This document shows, in pieces, positions 35,389-43,960 of a stretch of 64,000 bases of DNA (its first letter is position 1; each line of letters begins with the position of its first letter). The DNA lies in contig JAIYCB010000035.1 of NCBI GenBank assembly GCA_027488215.1, positions 1 to 64,000 of the forward strand, in the 5' to 3' direction. A program made the translations under genes and the position numbers. Origin of the DNA: Comamonadaceae bacterium. Its GTDB lineage: Bacteria > Pseudomonadota > Gammaproteobacteria > Burkholderiales > Burkholderiaceae_C. The notes under the pieces are model-generated. The model searched no databases, had not been told where the DNA came from, and worked only from the letters and a program-made list of their open reading frames with translations.

Positions 35389-36432
35389 CTATTTGGCGGC
35401 ACTAGGTTGGCAGACGGTGTTTTGGTTGCCGAAGAGACCGAGCTCGTTGAAGGCGTGGGCAGTGTCTACGGCGTGGCGCCACTTCACGCGCACAAAGTAT
35501 TCGGCTTGCTCAGGGTCATCCGCTGTAGCTCGGTAGAGCGAGCCGTGTTGTAACACGTCGAGCGCGGAGCGGTCGCCCTCGGAGGTGGGCACCATGAAGT
35601 CTTTGGCGGATTGCACGGATTCGGTCATCTCGCCCACACCCACAAAACCCGTTTGGGGAATCTTGACCCATACGCGGTCACCGGGCGACAAGAGCTTGAG
35701 CGTCTGGCTGTACCAGGTGCCACCGCCGCCGCTGATGTAGCCATAGCGCCGGGCGTCTTCCCAGCTGCGGTGTTCATTGGAGCCAAACGACACATAGAAC
35801 TCGCCATTCCATGGTTCTTTGGCCTCGCCCTTGGCGGTGTTAGTGGCTGCTGCATTGGCTTGGGTCTCGCCAGGGTCGATCATCCAGGCGCGGCTGAGCA
35901 GCTGCTGGCCACCATGCTCAAACACGTTGAAGAACACCACGTTGATGGCAATGTCGCGGGCGTTCAAGTACGCCACGATGCGTTCGGTGGACGGGTCCAG
36001 CTCGCTGGCGACGATGATGATCTGGTGCGAATGGTTGAGCGTGTCTTCGTCGAGCACCACACCAAAGCGCTTTTGAAAATCAGCCTGCAAACTGCCGCCC
36101 TTGGAAAAGCGCTGATAAATCTGCACGATGCGGTCGGCCGCCAGGTCCGCCACCCAAGAAGCGTAGTCCAGCGCCTGAGCCACGATTTCGCGCGGGGTGC
36201 GGTCGCGCTTGAGTTCGATCAGCACCAGCGAACCATCGGGTGCGATGGCCAGCAGGTCCATGCGCCCGCCGTGCGAGGTGACTTCTTGTTGACCGATCAG
36301 CATCCATTCGCTGGACAGGATGCGCGGCTCGCGCACGATCATGGATTCCAGCAACTGCTCGCTGGCGAGTTTGGCTGCGGGGAGGATGGCAGGCTGGTCG
36401 GCGACTTGCCAGATGGCGTTTTGGATGGGCAT
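35389..36432 (-). CDS. NucS-like (DUF91) PD-(D/E)XK nuclease with C-terminal EVE/PUA-like domain
   Basis: A 347-residue protein. Residues about 30-160 look like the endonuclease NucS/DUF91 fold with catalytic Asp59 (GGRMDLLA), Glu73 and Lys75 (LIELKRD). Residues about 210-330 (SFGSNEHRSWEDARRYGYISGGGGTWYSQTLKLLSPGDRVWVKIPQTGFVGVGEM) resemble EVE/PUA-type domains that can read modified bases. Such fusions are seen as stand-alone defence-like nucleases. Close to the PIN module but converging on it. No methyltransferase is adjacent. The cellular role is unknown. Confidence 0.75.
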   Translation of the reverse strand: MPIQNAIWQVADQPAILPAAKLASEQLLESMIVREPRILSSEWMLIGQQEVTSHGGRMDLLAIAPDGSLVLIELKRDRTPREIVAQALDYASWVADLAADRIVQIYQRFSKGGSLQADFQKRFGVVLDEDTLNHSHQIIIVASELDPSTERIVAYLNARDIAINVVFFNVFEHGGQQLLSRAWMIDPGETQANAAATNTAKGEAKEPWNGEFYVSFGSNEHRSWEDARRYGYISGGGGTWYSQTLKLLSPGDRVWVKIPQTGFVGVGEMTESVQSAKDFMVPTSEGDRSALDVLQHGSLYRATADDPEQAEYFVRVKWRHAVDTAHAFNELGLFGNQNTVCQPSAAK

Positions 36433-36677
36433 GGGTTGTTACAAATGACATCAAAGATGAGCACCGATTAGAAACGCTTGGGCATCGTGATGCTTGGGTG
36501 TTTACTTTGGAACGATCAAACCATGCCCCAACACAATGCGGCGCGTGCCAGGTGATGGATGGTCAAAAGGCATTTTTAATCCATTTGTGAACGTTCCAGC
36601 TTTCCAAGGGCCGATTTCACAGCACTGAACAAGCCATTTGTGCCGCCCTTGGTCCAAAGCTTGCTAGTCCCAGCAGC

Positions 36678-38339
36678 ATGCACACCACCCGCATTCCCGA
36701 CCCCACGCCCTCTGACGCCCATTGGCGCGAGCAAGAGCTCTTGCTGATGCGCGAGGTCATGAAATGGGTGGGGCGCAGCCTGGCCTCGCACGAGGTGTTG
36801 CGCGAGATGCTGCATTTGATGAGCGAATTGCTGGGGCTGAACCGGGGGCGCATTGTGCTGCGCGACACGCCGGCTGCGGGCGCGGCCCTCGGCCCGGTCA
36901 CCGCCTCGATCCGCCATGCCTATGGCCTGACCGGCATGGAGATGCGCCGGGGGGTGTATGCACAGGGCGATGGCATCACCGGGCGGGTGCTGCAAACCGG
37001 TTTGCCCGCGATTGTTCAGGACATTGCGCACGAGCCCCTGTTTTTGTTCCGCTCGGTGGCCGCAGAGCATTTTCCTGCCGAGACTGTGGCCTACCTGGCC
37101 TTGCCCATCACCCTGGGCAACACCACCGTGGGTGTGCTGGGCTGCCACCGCATTCGCAGCCGCCAGCGTCATTTGAACGACGATCTGGCCGTGCTCAAGG
37201 TGCTGGCCACTTTGGCCGGGCAGGTCTTGCACATGGAGCAGCTGGTCAACGAGCAAACCCGCCACCTGCGGGCCCGCAATGCGGCCTTGTCACAAGCATT
37301 GAGCACGCATGCTGCACGATATGGGCTGATCGGCAGCTCGCCCGCCTTGCTCCAGGCCTTGTCCGAATTGGAGCGGGTGTCTCAGTCGCAAGCCACCGTG
37401 CTTTTGCTGGGCGAGTCGGGCACGGGCAAGGAGTTGTTTGCACGGGCTGTGCACCTGGCCAGCCCACGCTCGACCCAGCCCTTCATCAAGGTGAACTGCT
37501 CGGCAATTCCAGACACGTTGTTCGAGTCGGAGCTGTTTGGCCATGAACGCGGTGCTTTCACCGGGGCACATCAGGCGCGGCCCGGCTGGTTCGAGCAGGC
37601 GCACGGCGGCACCATCTTTCTGGACGAAATCGGCGAGTTGCCATTGCCCCTGCAATCGAAACTGCTGCGTACCTTGCAAGAGGGTGCGGTGGTGCGGCTG
37701 GGCAGCCAGCGCGAGGTCAAGGTGGATGTGCGCCTGGTGGCCGCCACCAACCGAGACCTGGCCGCCCAGGTGCAGGCCGGGCACTTTCGGCAAGACTTGT
37801 ATTACCGTCTGAACGTGATCCCGATCCGGCTGCCGTCGCTGGCCGAGCGCCCTGGCGACATCCGCGAGCTGGCCCTGCACTTTGTCAACCGGGCCAACCA
37901 GACGCACCAGAAAAACGTGTACCTCAGCCCCGAGGCCCTGGACATGCTGACGCAGCAGCCCTGGCCGGGCAACATCCGCGAGCTGGGCAACTGCATCGAG
38001 CGCATGGTGCTGCTGGCCGATCAAACCTTGCTCACGCCCGGGCAGTTGCAGCCCTATTTGCCGCAAGCTTCGGCCACGCCAGCCCGCACAGCCGCCGTTG
38101 CCAAACCCGCTGATGCCCTGGCTGGCGCTCCGTGGCCCCCGGTTCAGCCTGCGGCATCCGAGCGGACTGGCACGGCGCCACTGGGTGTGCGGCCTTACGA
38201 AAGCGCGCACTCGCACACGGTGCAGGTCTTGCAGCACGCCCTGGAGCAGCACCAGGGCAACCAGTCCCGCGCCGCGCAAAGCCTGGGGCTGACTTTGCGC
38301 CAATTTGCCTACCGCCTGCACAAAGCCGGTTTGCGCTGA
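36678..38339 (+). CDS. Sigma-54-dependent transcriptional activator (GAF-AAA+-Fis)
   Basis: A 553-residue enhancer-binding protein. The N-terminal GAF domain at about 35-195 could sense a ligand, redox or nitric oxide. AAA+ ATPase: Walker A GESGTGKE at 245-252, sigma-54 contact motif GAFTGA at 292-297, Walker [13 protein letters not shown]. The linker is long and Ala/Pro-rich, followed by a Fis-type HTH at the C-terminus ([19 protein letters not shown]). A 35-base perfect palindrome follows its stop codon and a consensus -24/-12 promoter lies beyond, both before the OsmC operon, its likely target. NifA- or NorR-like; the signal is unknown. Confidence 0.92.
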   Translation: MHTTRIPDPTPSDAHWREQELLLMREVMKWVGRSLASHEVLREMLHLMSELLGLNRGRIVLRDTPAAGAALGPVTASIRHAYGLTGMEMRRGVYAQGDGITGRVLQTGLPAIVQDIAHEPLFLFRSVAAEHFPAETVAYLALPITLGNTTVGVLGCHRIRSRQRHLNDDLAVLKVLATLAGQVLHMEQLVNEQTRHLRARNAALSQALSTHAARYGLIGSSPALLQALSELERVSQSQATVLLLGESGTGKELFARAVHLASPRSTQPFIKVNCSAIPDTLFESELFGHERGAFTGAHQARPGWFEQAHGGTIFLDEIGELPLPLQSKLLRTLQEGAVVRLGSQREVKVDVRLVAATNRDLAAQVQAGHFRQDLYYRLNVIPIRLPSLAERPGDIRELALHFVNRANQTHQKNVYLSPEALDMLTQQPWPGNIRELGNCIERMVLLADQTLLTPGQLQPYLPQASATPARTAAVAKPADALAGAPWPPVQPAASERTGTAPLGVRPYESAHSHTVQVLQHALEQHQGNQSRAAQSLGLTLRQFAYRLHKAGLR

Positions 38340-38341
38340 CC

Positions 38342-38376
38342 GGACATTGTGTTGACACATTGTCAACACAATGTCC
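38342..38376. promoter_or_regulatory. Perfect palindrome, probable enhancer of the sigma-54 activator
   Basis: 16-base arms (left GGACATTGTGTTGACA, right its exact complement) around a 3-base centre, starting two bases after the activator stop codon. It lies about 125-155 bases before the -24/-12 promoter at 38498, a typical distance for an enhancer. It could also terminate the activator transcript, but no T-run follows. Confidence 0.65.
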
Positions 38377-38497
38377 AAGGCCATGGCAGGCCAGTGCGGC
38401 CGCCCCAGCGCACGGCCAGCAGCTTGTTGGCCAAAAATCCCTTGCAGATGAAGCACTTGCGTGCATCAACCCTCGCCAATCCGCAGGCACACGGCCC

Positions 38498-38513
38498 TGG
38501 CACGGCCTTTGCA
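38498..38513 (+). promoter_or_regulatory. Consensus sigma-54 promoter of the OsmC operon
   Basis: Reads TGGCACG, GCCT, TTGCA: an exact match to the TGGCACG-N4-TTGCA consensus with GG-N10-GC spacing. Transcription would start about 12 bases beyond the GC (near 38524), 55 bases before the OsmC start codon. Confidence 0.8.
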
Positions 38514-38578
38514 AATTCATAGTCACAGGCATCGCTGCATGCCCTGTTTCACAACCCTCCATCCCCCAAGGATTTGCC

Positions 38579-39139
38579 ATGACCGACGCTGCCACACTCG
38601 ACACCCCCACCACCGTCAAAGCCTATTTGCGCCCCATTGACGCCCAGGGCCTGGCCACATTTGCCGCAGGCGGCAAAGCCAACCCAGCGCGGCGCGGCAC
38701 CAACAAGGTCCACACCGTCATGGAGGGACAGTACCGCTCCTTGTCTTCGGTGGGCGACAAGCACACCGTGGTGGTCGACGAGCCGCTGCACCTGTTTGGC
38801 GAAGACACCGCACCGGCACCCGGCGAGATCGTGTTGTCGGGCCTGGGCGGCTGCATCGCCGTGGGCGTGACCGCTGTGGCCACCTGGAAGCGCGTCAAGC
38901 TCAGCAAACTCGAAGTCTTTCTAGAGGGCGACATTGGCAACCCCGCCGCCTGGGGTGCAGGCGGTGCTTTGGAAATGACGCCGCCCCAAATGGGTTTTCA
39001 GGCCATCCGCGTCAAAGTGCTGGTGGAAGGCGATGCCCCGCGCGAAGTGCTGGACGAGATCGTGCAACACGCCAACTTTTACTCGCCCGTGGCCAACAGC
39101 ATGCGCAACCCGATTCCATTCGAGATCTCGATGGCCTGA
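38579..39139 (+). CDS. OsmC-family protein lacking the second catalytic Cys
   Basis: A 186-residue OsmC/Ohr-fold protein, a family of thiol peroxidases. The peroxidatic Cys92 is present in GLGGCIAVGVTAVA. At the usual second Cys (in the pattern CPVSNS) it has Ser169 in FYSPVANSM, so a normal Cys-disulfide peroxidase cycle seems impossible. It is the first gene behind a consensus sigma-54 promoter and is followed by an acyl-CoA dehydrogenase-like gene after 95 bases. A carrier or non-peroxidase role is possible. The start was chosen by the AAGGAT RBS and family length; the frame stays open upstream. Confidence 0.87.
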   Translation: MTDAATLDTPTTVKAYLRPIDAQGLATFAAGGKANPARRGTNKVHTVMEGQYRSLSSVGDKHTVVVDEPLHLFGEDTAPAPGEIVLSGLGGCIAVGVTAVATWKRVKLSKLEVFLEGDIGNPAAWGAGGALEMTPPQMGFQAIRVKVLVEGDAPREVLDEIVQHANFYSPVANSMRNPIPFEISMA

Positions 39140-39234
39140 AGCGTCCACGACGGGCGCGTTGTGCTCTGAAGCACCCGCCCTTGGATCCATCTCTTGCGGC
39201 CTGTGCTGGGCCCTCTTTCTTTTTTGGAGCTTTC

Positions 39235-40377
39235 ATGAAACTCGTCGACCTGCCCCCCGAACTGGCTTCCGGGCCCCAGCCGCTCATCGAGGCCGTCCGC
39301 GCCATTGCCCAAGGCCCGCTGGCACAGCAGGCACACGACATCGATCGCGGCGCTTACCCGGAAGCTGTCCTGAAACAGCTGGCGGCGACGGGCGCGATGA
39401 GTGCGCACCTGCCTCAAGCCGACGGCAGCCCCGGCGACTTTGGCCTGGCCATTGCCGCCATGGCCGAAGCGTCCAAGGTGTGCGGGGCCACCGGCTTCAT
39501 GATGTGGTGCCATTCCGTGGCCGGGCTGTACATGCAAGCTTGCGGTAATCCGGCGCTGGCAGGCGAGCGGCTGGCGCGCCATGTGCACGGCCAATCGCTG
39601 GGCGGCACGGGCTTGTCCAACCCGATGAAAAGCTTTGCGCAAATCGAGGCCTTGCTGCTCAAGGCCACGCCGGTGGAGGGCGGTTACCTGATCAACGGCA
39701 CTTTGCCTTGGGTCAGCAACCTGGCGGCAGATCACTACTTTGGCGCCATTGCAGCGGTGAGCACGCCAGGCGAAACGGCAAGCCGCGAGATCATGTTCAT
39801 GCTGCGTTGTGATGCGCCTGGCGTGACCCTCAAAGCCTGCCCGGAGTTTTCGGGCATGGAGGGCACAGGCACCTTCAGCGTGCATTGCAAAGACCTGTTT
39901 GTCGGCGCGGACGACCTGGTGGCCGACCCGGCCAAGCCCTTTATTGCGCGCATTCGCGGCGGCTTTGTGCTGCTGCAGTGCGGCATGGCGGCCGGGATCA
40001 TTCAAGGGGCCATCGACAGCATGTGGGCCGTGGAAGGTCAGCTTGGCCATGTGAACCAGTACCTTGACGACCGGCCGGCCGATTTGCAAGCCGAATTCGA
40101 TGCCCTGCTGGCCCGCATCATGACGCTGGCCGACACCCCATTCGACACCTCGACCGACTACTTCATCAACGTGCTAGACGCCCGCAGCCACAGCGCCGAG
40201 CTGTGCCTGCGCGCCGCCAACTCGGCCTTGCTGCACCAAGGCGCGCGCGGCTACCTGATGCAGTCGCAGGTGCAGCGCCGCGTGCGCGAGGCGCAGTTTG
40301 TCGCCATCGTCACGCCCGCCATCAAGCACCTGCGCAAGGAAATGGCCCGCCTCAGTGCCCAGGAAATGCCCGCATGA
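39235..40377 (+). CDS. Acyl-CoA dehydrogenase-family flavoprotein
   Basis: A 380-residue ACAD-fold flavoprotein. [46 protein letters not shown] and [28 protein letters not shown] correspond to N- and middle-domain regions, and [36 protein letters not shown] to the C-terminal helix bundle. The neighbouring rubredoxin-reductase fusion, overlapping by 4 bases, suggests it acts as a flavin-dependent oxygenase or reductase supplied with electrons, like DszC/SfnC-type enzymes, rather than in beta-oxidation. GGAG precedes the chosen start. Confidence 0.88.
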   Translation: MKLVDLPPELASGPQPLIEAVRAIAQGPLAQQAHDIDRGAYPEAVLKQLAATGAMSAHLPQADGSPGDFGLAIAAMAEASKVCGATGFMMWCHSVAGLYMQACGNPALAGERLARHVHGQSLGGTGLSNPMKSFAQIEALLLKATPVEGGYLINGTLPWVSNLAADHYFGAIAAVSTPGETASREIMFMLRCDAPGVTLKACPEFSGMEGTGTFSVHCKDLFVGADDLVADPAKPFIARIRGGFVLLQCGMAAGIIQGAIDSMWAVEGQLGHVNQYLDDRPADLQAEFDALLARIMTLADTPFDTSTDYFINVLDARSHSAELCLRAANSALLHQGARGYLMQSQVQRRVREAQFVAIVTPAIKHLRKEMARLSAQEMPA

Positions 40378-41669
40378 ACGACGCAACCACAAGCGCCAAG
40401 CTCGCGCCCGCCGACGCCGCCTGGCAGCTCTACATTTGCCATGCCTGCGGCTACATCTACAACGAACAAGAGGGCGACCCCGACAGCGGTCTGCTGGCGG
40501 GCACCCGCTTTGCTGACATCCCCGAAGACTGGGCATGCCCTTTGTGCGGCGTGACCAAAGCGGACTTCGAGCTGTATGTTGCGCCAGACCTGAGTGCCAT
40601 TCAAAAAAGCTCGGCCAGCACGCACTGGGCCACCCGGCGGTCTGCGCCCGGCATCGTGGTGGTGGGGGCGGGCAAAGCGGGTTGGCAACTGGTGCAAAAC
40701 CTGCGCAGCCAATTGCCCGACACCCCCATCACGCTGGTCACCGCTTGCGCTGGCGATGTGTACGACAAACCCCTGTTGTCGGTCGCCATGGCGCGCCAGA
40801 TCCAGCCCCAGGCCTTGGTCAAGGAAACCGGCAGCGAAGCCGCAGCGCGCTGGCAAGTGCGCCTGTTGGCACACACCCAAGCACTGCACATTTCCCCCGA
40901 AACACGCACCTTGCGCACCACCCAGGGGCCCCTGCGCTATGCCGAACTGGTGCTGGCCCATGGGGCCGAAGCCGCATTGCCTGCGCCCTTGCGCGCCGAC
41001 CTGTGCTGGCGCATCAACCACCTGCAGGCCTACCAGCGCTTTCAGGCCGCGCTGGGCCACGTGCCCCGGCATGTGGCCATCGTGGGGGCCGGTTTGATTG
41101 GCAGCGAACTGGCCAACGACCTGGCCCTGGGTGGGCACCGCGTGACACTCATCGACACCCAGGCGCGGCCCCTGGCGCGCTGGCCGGCCGACCAAGCCGG
41201 TGAGCCCTTGCTGGCCGCCTGGTCTGGCTTGCCCATCCACTTCATGGGCGCGGTGCATCTGCAAGACCTGCAGCGTCAGGGCGATCAGTACCGGCTGCAC
41301 ACCAGCGATGGACAAACCGTGCTGGCCGATCAGGTGATCGCCGCCACCGGCCTGGTCACGCCCACTCGCCTGGCGCGCAGCGCAGGCCTGGCTTGGCAAA
41401 ACGGCATTGCCGTAGATGCACAAACCCTGCAAACCAGCGTGCCGCACATCTATGCCCTGGGCGACTGCATCAGCGTCAACGGCCAATCAAGCCGCTTCAT
41501 TGAGCCTATCTTGCGCCAGGCCCAGACGCTGAGCGCAGCCCTGGTCTGCGCCGCCCAGCCCCAGGCGCACATGAGTGACAACCCCGTGCAGCCCTGCGCC
41601 CAGCCTTACGCTGTGCGTGATGCGGTGGTCCGGGTCAAGACCACTTCGCTGCCCTTGTACTTGCACTGA
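40374..41669 (+). CDS. Rubredoxin / FAD-dependent rubredoxin reductase fusion
   Basis: A 431-residue fusion. The N-terminal rubredoxin has iron ligands Cys22, Cys25, Cys55 and Cys58 in [17 protein letters not shown] and [14 protein letters not shown]. From about 90 on it is an FAD/NAD oxidoreductase with [32 protein letters not shown] (NAD) and [11 protein letters not shown] (FAD). It moves electrons from NADH to rubredoxin, here built into one chain, for the flavoprotein encoded just before. It ends before a stem-loop shared with cynS. Confidence 0.92.
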   Translation: MNDATTSAKLAPADAAWQLYICHACGYIYNEQEGDPDSGLLAGTRFADIPEDWACPLCGVTKADFELYVAPDLSAIQKSSASTHWATRRSAPGIVVVGAGKAGWQLVQNLRSQLPDTPITLVTACAGDVYDKPLLSVAMARQIQPQALVKETGSEAAARWQVRLLAHTQALHISPETRTLRTTQGPLRYAELVLAHGAEAALPAPLRADLCWRINHLQAYQRFQAALGHVPRHVAIVGAGLIGSELANDLALGGHRVTLIDTQARPLARWPADQAGEPLLAAWSGLPIHFMGAVHLQDLQRQGDQYRLHTSDGQTVLADQVIAATGLVTPTRLARSAGLAWQNGIAVDAQTLQTSVPHIYALGDCISVNGQSSRFIEPILRQAQTLSAALVCAAQPQAHMSDNPVQPCAQPYAVRDAVVRVKTTSLPLYLH

Positions 41670-41684
41670 TCGGCCCACAACAAA

Positions 41685-41714
41685 AAGCCGCGGTGACGGC
41701 GATCACCACGGCTT
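41685..41714. terminator. Bidirectional stem-loop terminator between rubredoxin reductase and cynS
   Basis: Arms AAGCCGCGGTGA and TCACCACGGCTT pair with one mismatch around a 6-base loop, with A-rich sequence on the left, which gives a T-run for the minus-strand transcript, and CTTT on the right. It lies between two convergent genes. Confidence 0.65.
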
Positions 41715-41740
41715 TGGCATGCCCCGCAGGGCACAGCAGC

Positions 41741-42184
41741 TCAATACTGTTTGTAAGGCAGGAACTTGCCCGACAACACCACATTCACCCGGTCACCCTT
41801 GGGGTCGGGTTGGCGCACGATATCCATGCTGAAGTCGATGGCGCTCATGATGCCGTCGCCAAACTCTTCGTGGATCAGCTCCTTGATGGTGGTGCCGTAG
41901 ACACTGACGATTTCGTACCAGCGGTAGATCAGCGGATCGGTGGGCACCTGGCTGGGCAAGGAGCCTTTGTAGGGCACCACTTGCAGCCACTTGATCTCGT
42001 CGGCCGTGAGGCCAAAGATCTTGCCGATGATCTTGGCTTGCTTGGCGTCAAAGGTCATCTGGCCCAGGCACCCGGCGGTGACCCATTCCTTGGACAGGCC
42101 GACTTTCTCGGCCACATCGCTCCACTTGATGCCTTTGGCCACTTTGGCGGTGATGATTTTTTCGGTGATTTCTAAACGGTTCAT
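41741..42184 (-). CDS. cynS: Cyanate hydratase (cyanase)
   Basis: A 147-residue cyanase, the family's normal length. It converts cyanate and bicarbonate to ammonia and CO2, giving nitrogen from cyanate. The catalytic residues Arg88, Glu91 and Ser114 (equivalents of E. coli Arg96, Glu99 and Ser122) are in LIYRWYEIVSVYG and GDGIMSAIDF. The start was chosen at MNRLEITEKI. The open frame upstream overlaps the ABC gene and is rejected. Last gene of the importer operon: SBP, permease, ATPase, cyanase. Confidence 0.95.
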   Translation of the reverse strand: MNRLEITEKIITAKVAKGIKWSDVAEKVGLSKEWVTAGCLGQMTFDAKQAKIIGKIFGLTADEIKWLQVVPYKGSLPSQVPTDPLIYRWYEIVSVYGTTIKELIHEEFGDGIMSAIDFSMDIVRQPDPKGDRVNVVLSGKFLPYKQY

Positions 42185-42222
42185 GAAAGACCTCTTGAGG
42201 GGGTTGGTAAAAAGAAATGGAA

Positions 42223-43017
42223 TCAGTGAGCCTTGGCGCGGGACACCAAAAAGTCGACGATGTGGTTGCGCATGTCGTAGTAGCCACTCAGGTGATGCAG
42301 CTGGGCGCGGGTGCGCTCGCGCGGCAGCGGGTTGACCACCACTTCGGCCAGGCCCCCCGGCACATAGCGGCCGCCCGCTTCGTTGCCGTTGCTCATGAGC
42401 AAGATGCGGTCTGACAACAAAATCGCCTCGTCCACGTCGTGCGTGATCATGAACACCGTCTGTTGCGTCTGGCGCACGATGCCCATGAGCTCGTCCTGGA
42501 TGGTGCCGCGCGTGAGCGCATCGAGCGCGCCAAAAGGCTCGTCGAGCAGCAGCATCTTGGGCTGAATGGCAAACGCTCGGGCGATGCCCACACGTTGCTT
42601 CATGCCGCCCGAGAGCTGGCTGGGTTTTTTGTCGATGGCGTGCAGCAAACCCACCATACCCACATGCTTTTCCACATGCGCGTTGACCTGTGCGGACTTC
42701 CACTCGGGCCACTTGGACTTCACGGCAAAAGCGATGTTTTGCCGTACAGTGAGCCAGGGCATGAGCGCGTGACTCTGGAAGACCACACCCCGCTCCAGGC
42801 TCGGGCCCGAGATCTCGCGCCCGTCCATGAAGGCATGACCCGCGCTGGCGGTGTCCAAGCCCGCCAACACGTTCAAGATGGTGGTCTTGCCGCAACCCGA
42901 GTGGCCGATGATGCAGACGAACTCGCCCTTGTTGATGGTGAAGGACACGTCGGAAAAAACCGGCTTGTCGCTTTGGTAGGACTTGCCCAGTTTTTCGATT
43001 TGCAGGAAAGCGTTCAT
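42223..43017 (-). CDS. Nitrate/cyanate-type ABC transporter ATP-binding protein
   Basis: A 264-residue ATPase of the NrtD/CynD group. Walker A GHSGCGKT is at 38-45, the signature LSGGMKQRVG is at about 140-150, followed by Walker B MLLLDEPFGALD and the switch His in MITHDVDEA. It ends 38 bases before cynS, with the permease gene upstream. The start was chosen at MNAFLQIEKL; the frame extends 27 codons upstream without similarity. It most likely powers cyanate uptake, although nitrate cannot be excluded. Confidence 0.92.
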   Translation of the reverse strand: MNAFLQIEKLGKSYQSDKPVFSDVSFTINKGEFVCIIGHSGCGKTTILNVLAGLDTASAGHAFMDGREISGPSLERGVVFQSHALMPWLTVRQNIAFAVKSKWPEWKSAQVNAHVEKHVGMVGLLHAIDKKPSQLSGGMKQRVGIARAFAIQPKMLLLDEPFGALDALTRGTIQDELMGIVRQTQQTVFMITHDVDEAILLSDRILLMSNGNEAGGRYVPGGLAEVVVNPLPRERTRAQLHHLSGYYDMRNHIVDFLVSRAKAH

Positions 43018-43087
43018 GGCTTTGGCCTTGGTTGGGGATGCGATCAATGGGGTCGGCAAAAGTGCCTTCAGCGAGCGTTCCGAGATG

Positions 43088-43954
43088 TCACTCCACATAG
43101 GTCACCGCCTTTTGCAATTGCGCAAACGCCAGGTCCAGCAGCATGCCCACCACGCCGATCACCAAGACCGCAAAGATCACGTTCACCAGCGAGAGGTTGT
43201 TCCACTCGTTCCACACGAAATAACCCACACCCGTACCCCCCACCAGCATCTCGGCGGCCACAATCACCAGCCAGGCGATGCCCATGCTGATGCGCATGCC
43301 GGTGACGATGGTGGGCGCTGCAGCAGGCAAGATGACCCGAAAGGCCTTGCGCAGCGGTGTGACTTCGAGCGTGCTGGCCACATTGAGCCAATCGCGCTTG
43401 ACGGAGGCCACGCCAAAAGCGGTGTTGATCAGCATCGGCCAGACCGAGCAGATGAAGATGACGAAGATGCCGCTCACATCCGAGTCTTTCAGGGTGTAGA
43501 GCGCCAGAGGCATCCAGGCCAGCGGGCTGATGGGCTTGAGCACCTGTACGAAAGGGTCAAACGCCTTTCGCATGAGGGGCGACATGCCGATCATGAAGCC
43601 CACCGGCAGCGCCACCAGCACGGCCAACAAAAAGCCCAAACCCACCCGGCCCAGCGAGTGCGCCAGTTGAATGCCGATGCCCTTGTCGTTGGGGCCTTTG
43701 TCGTAAAACGGATCGGCCAGGTGCCCCACCATGGCTTTGCCAACCTCCAGCGGTGGCGGGAAGCCGGTGCTTTTGACCGCACCCGGATCCTTGCCCATCA
43801 TCTTCTGGTACTCGATCTCCTCGGCGGTCATGCCCGCCTTGGCCGCGCCTGCCACGGTGGGCGCGGTGGCCGACAACTGCCACGCCCCCAGAAACACCAG
43901 GAACATGAGCAGCGAGACCATGGCGGCCCGCAAATTGAGGTGCGTGGTTTTCAT
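43088..43954 (-). CDS. Nitrate/cyanate-type ABC transporter permease
   Basis: A 288-residue permease of the NrtB/CmpB type. A signal-like first helix (VSLLMFLVFLGAWQLSAT), a periplasmic stretch of about 80 residues, then the BPD_transp_1 domain with VLKPISPLAWMPLALYTLKDSDVSGIFVIF and RISMGIAWLVIVAAEMLVGGTGVGYFVWNEWN. It starts six bases after the receptor gene stops. Encoded with the ATPase and cyanase; moves cyanate or nitrate through the inner membrane. Confidence 0.92.
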   Translation of the reverse strand: MKTTHLNLRAAMVSLLMFLVFLGAWQLSATAPTVAGAAKAGMTAEEIEYQKMMGKDPGAVKSTGFPPPLEVGKAMVGHLADPFYDKGPNDKGIGIQLAHSLGRVGLGFLLAVLVALPVGFMIGMSPLMRKAFDPFVQVLKPISPLAWMPLALYTLKDSDVSGIFVIFICSVWPMLINTAFGVASVKRDWLNVASTLEVTPLRKAFRVILPAAAPTIVTGMRISMGIAWLVIVAAEMLVGGTGVGYFVWNEWNNLSLVNVIFAVLVIGVVGMLLDLAFAQLQKAVTYVE

Positions 43955-43960
43955 GGCGCT

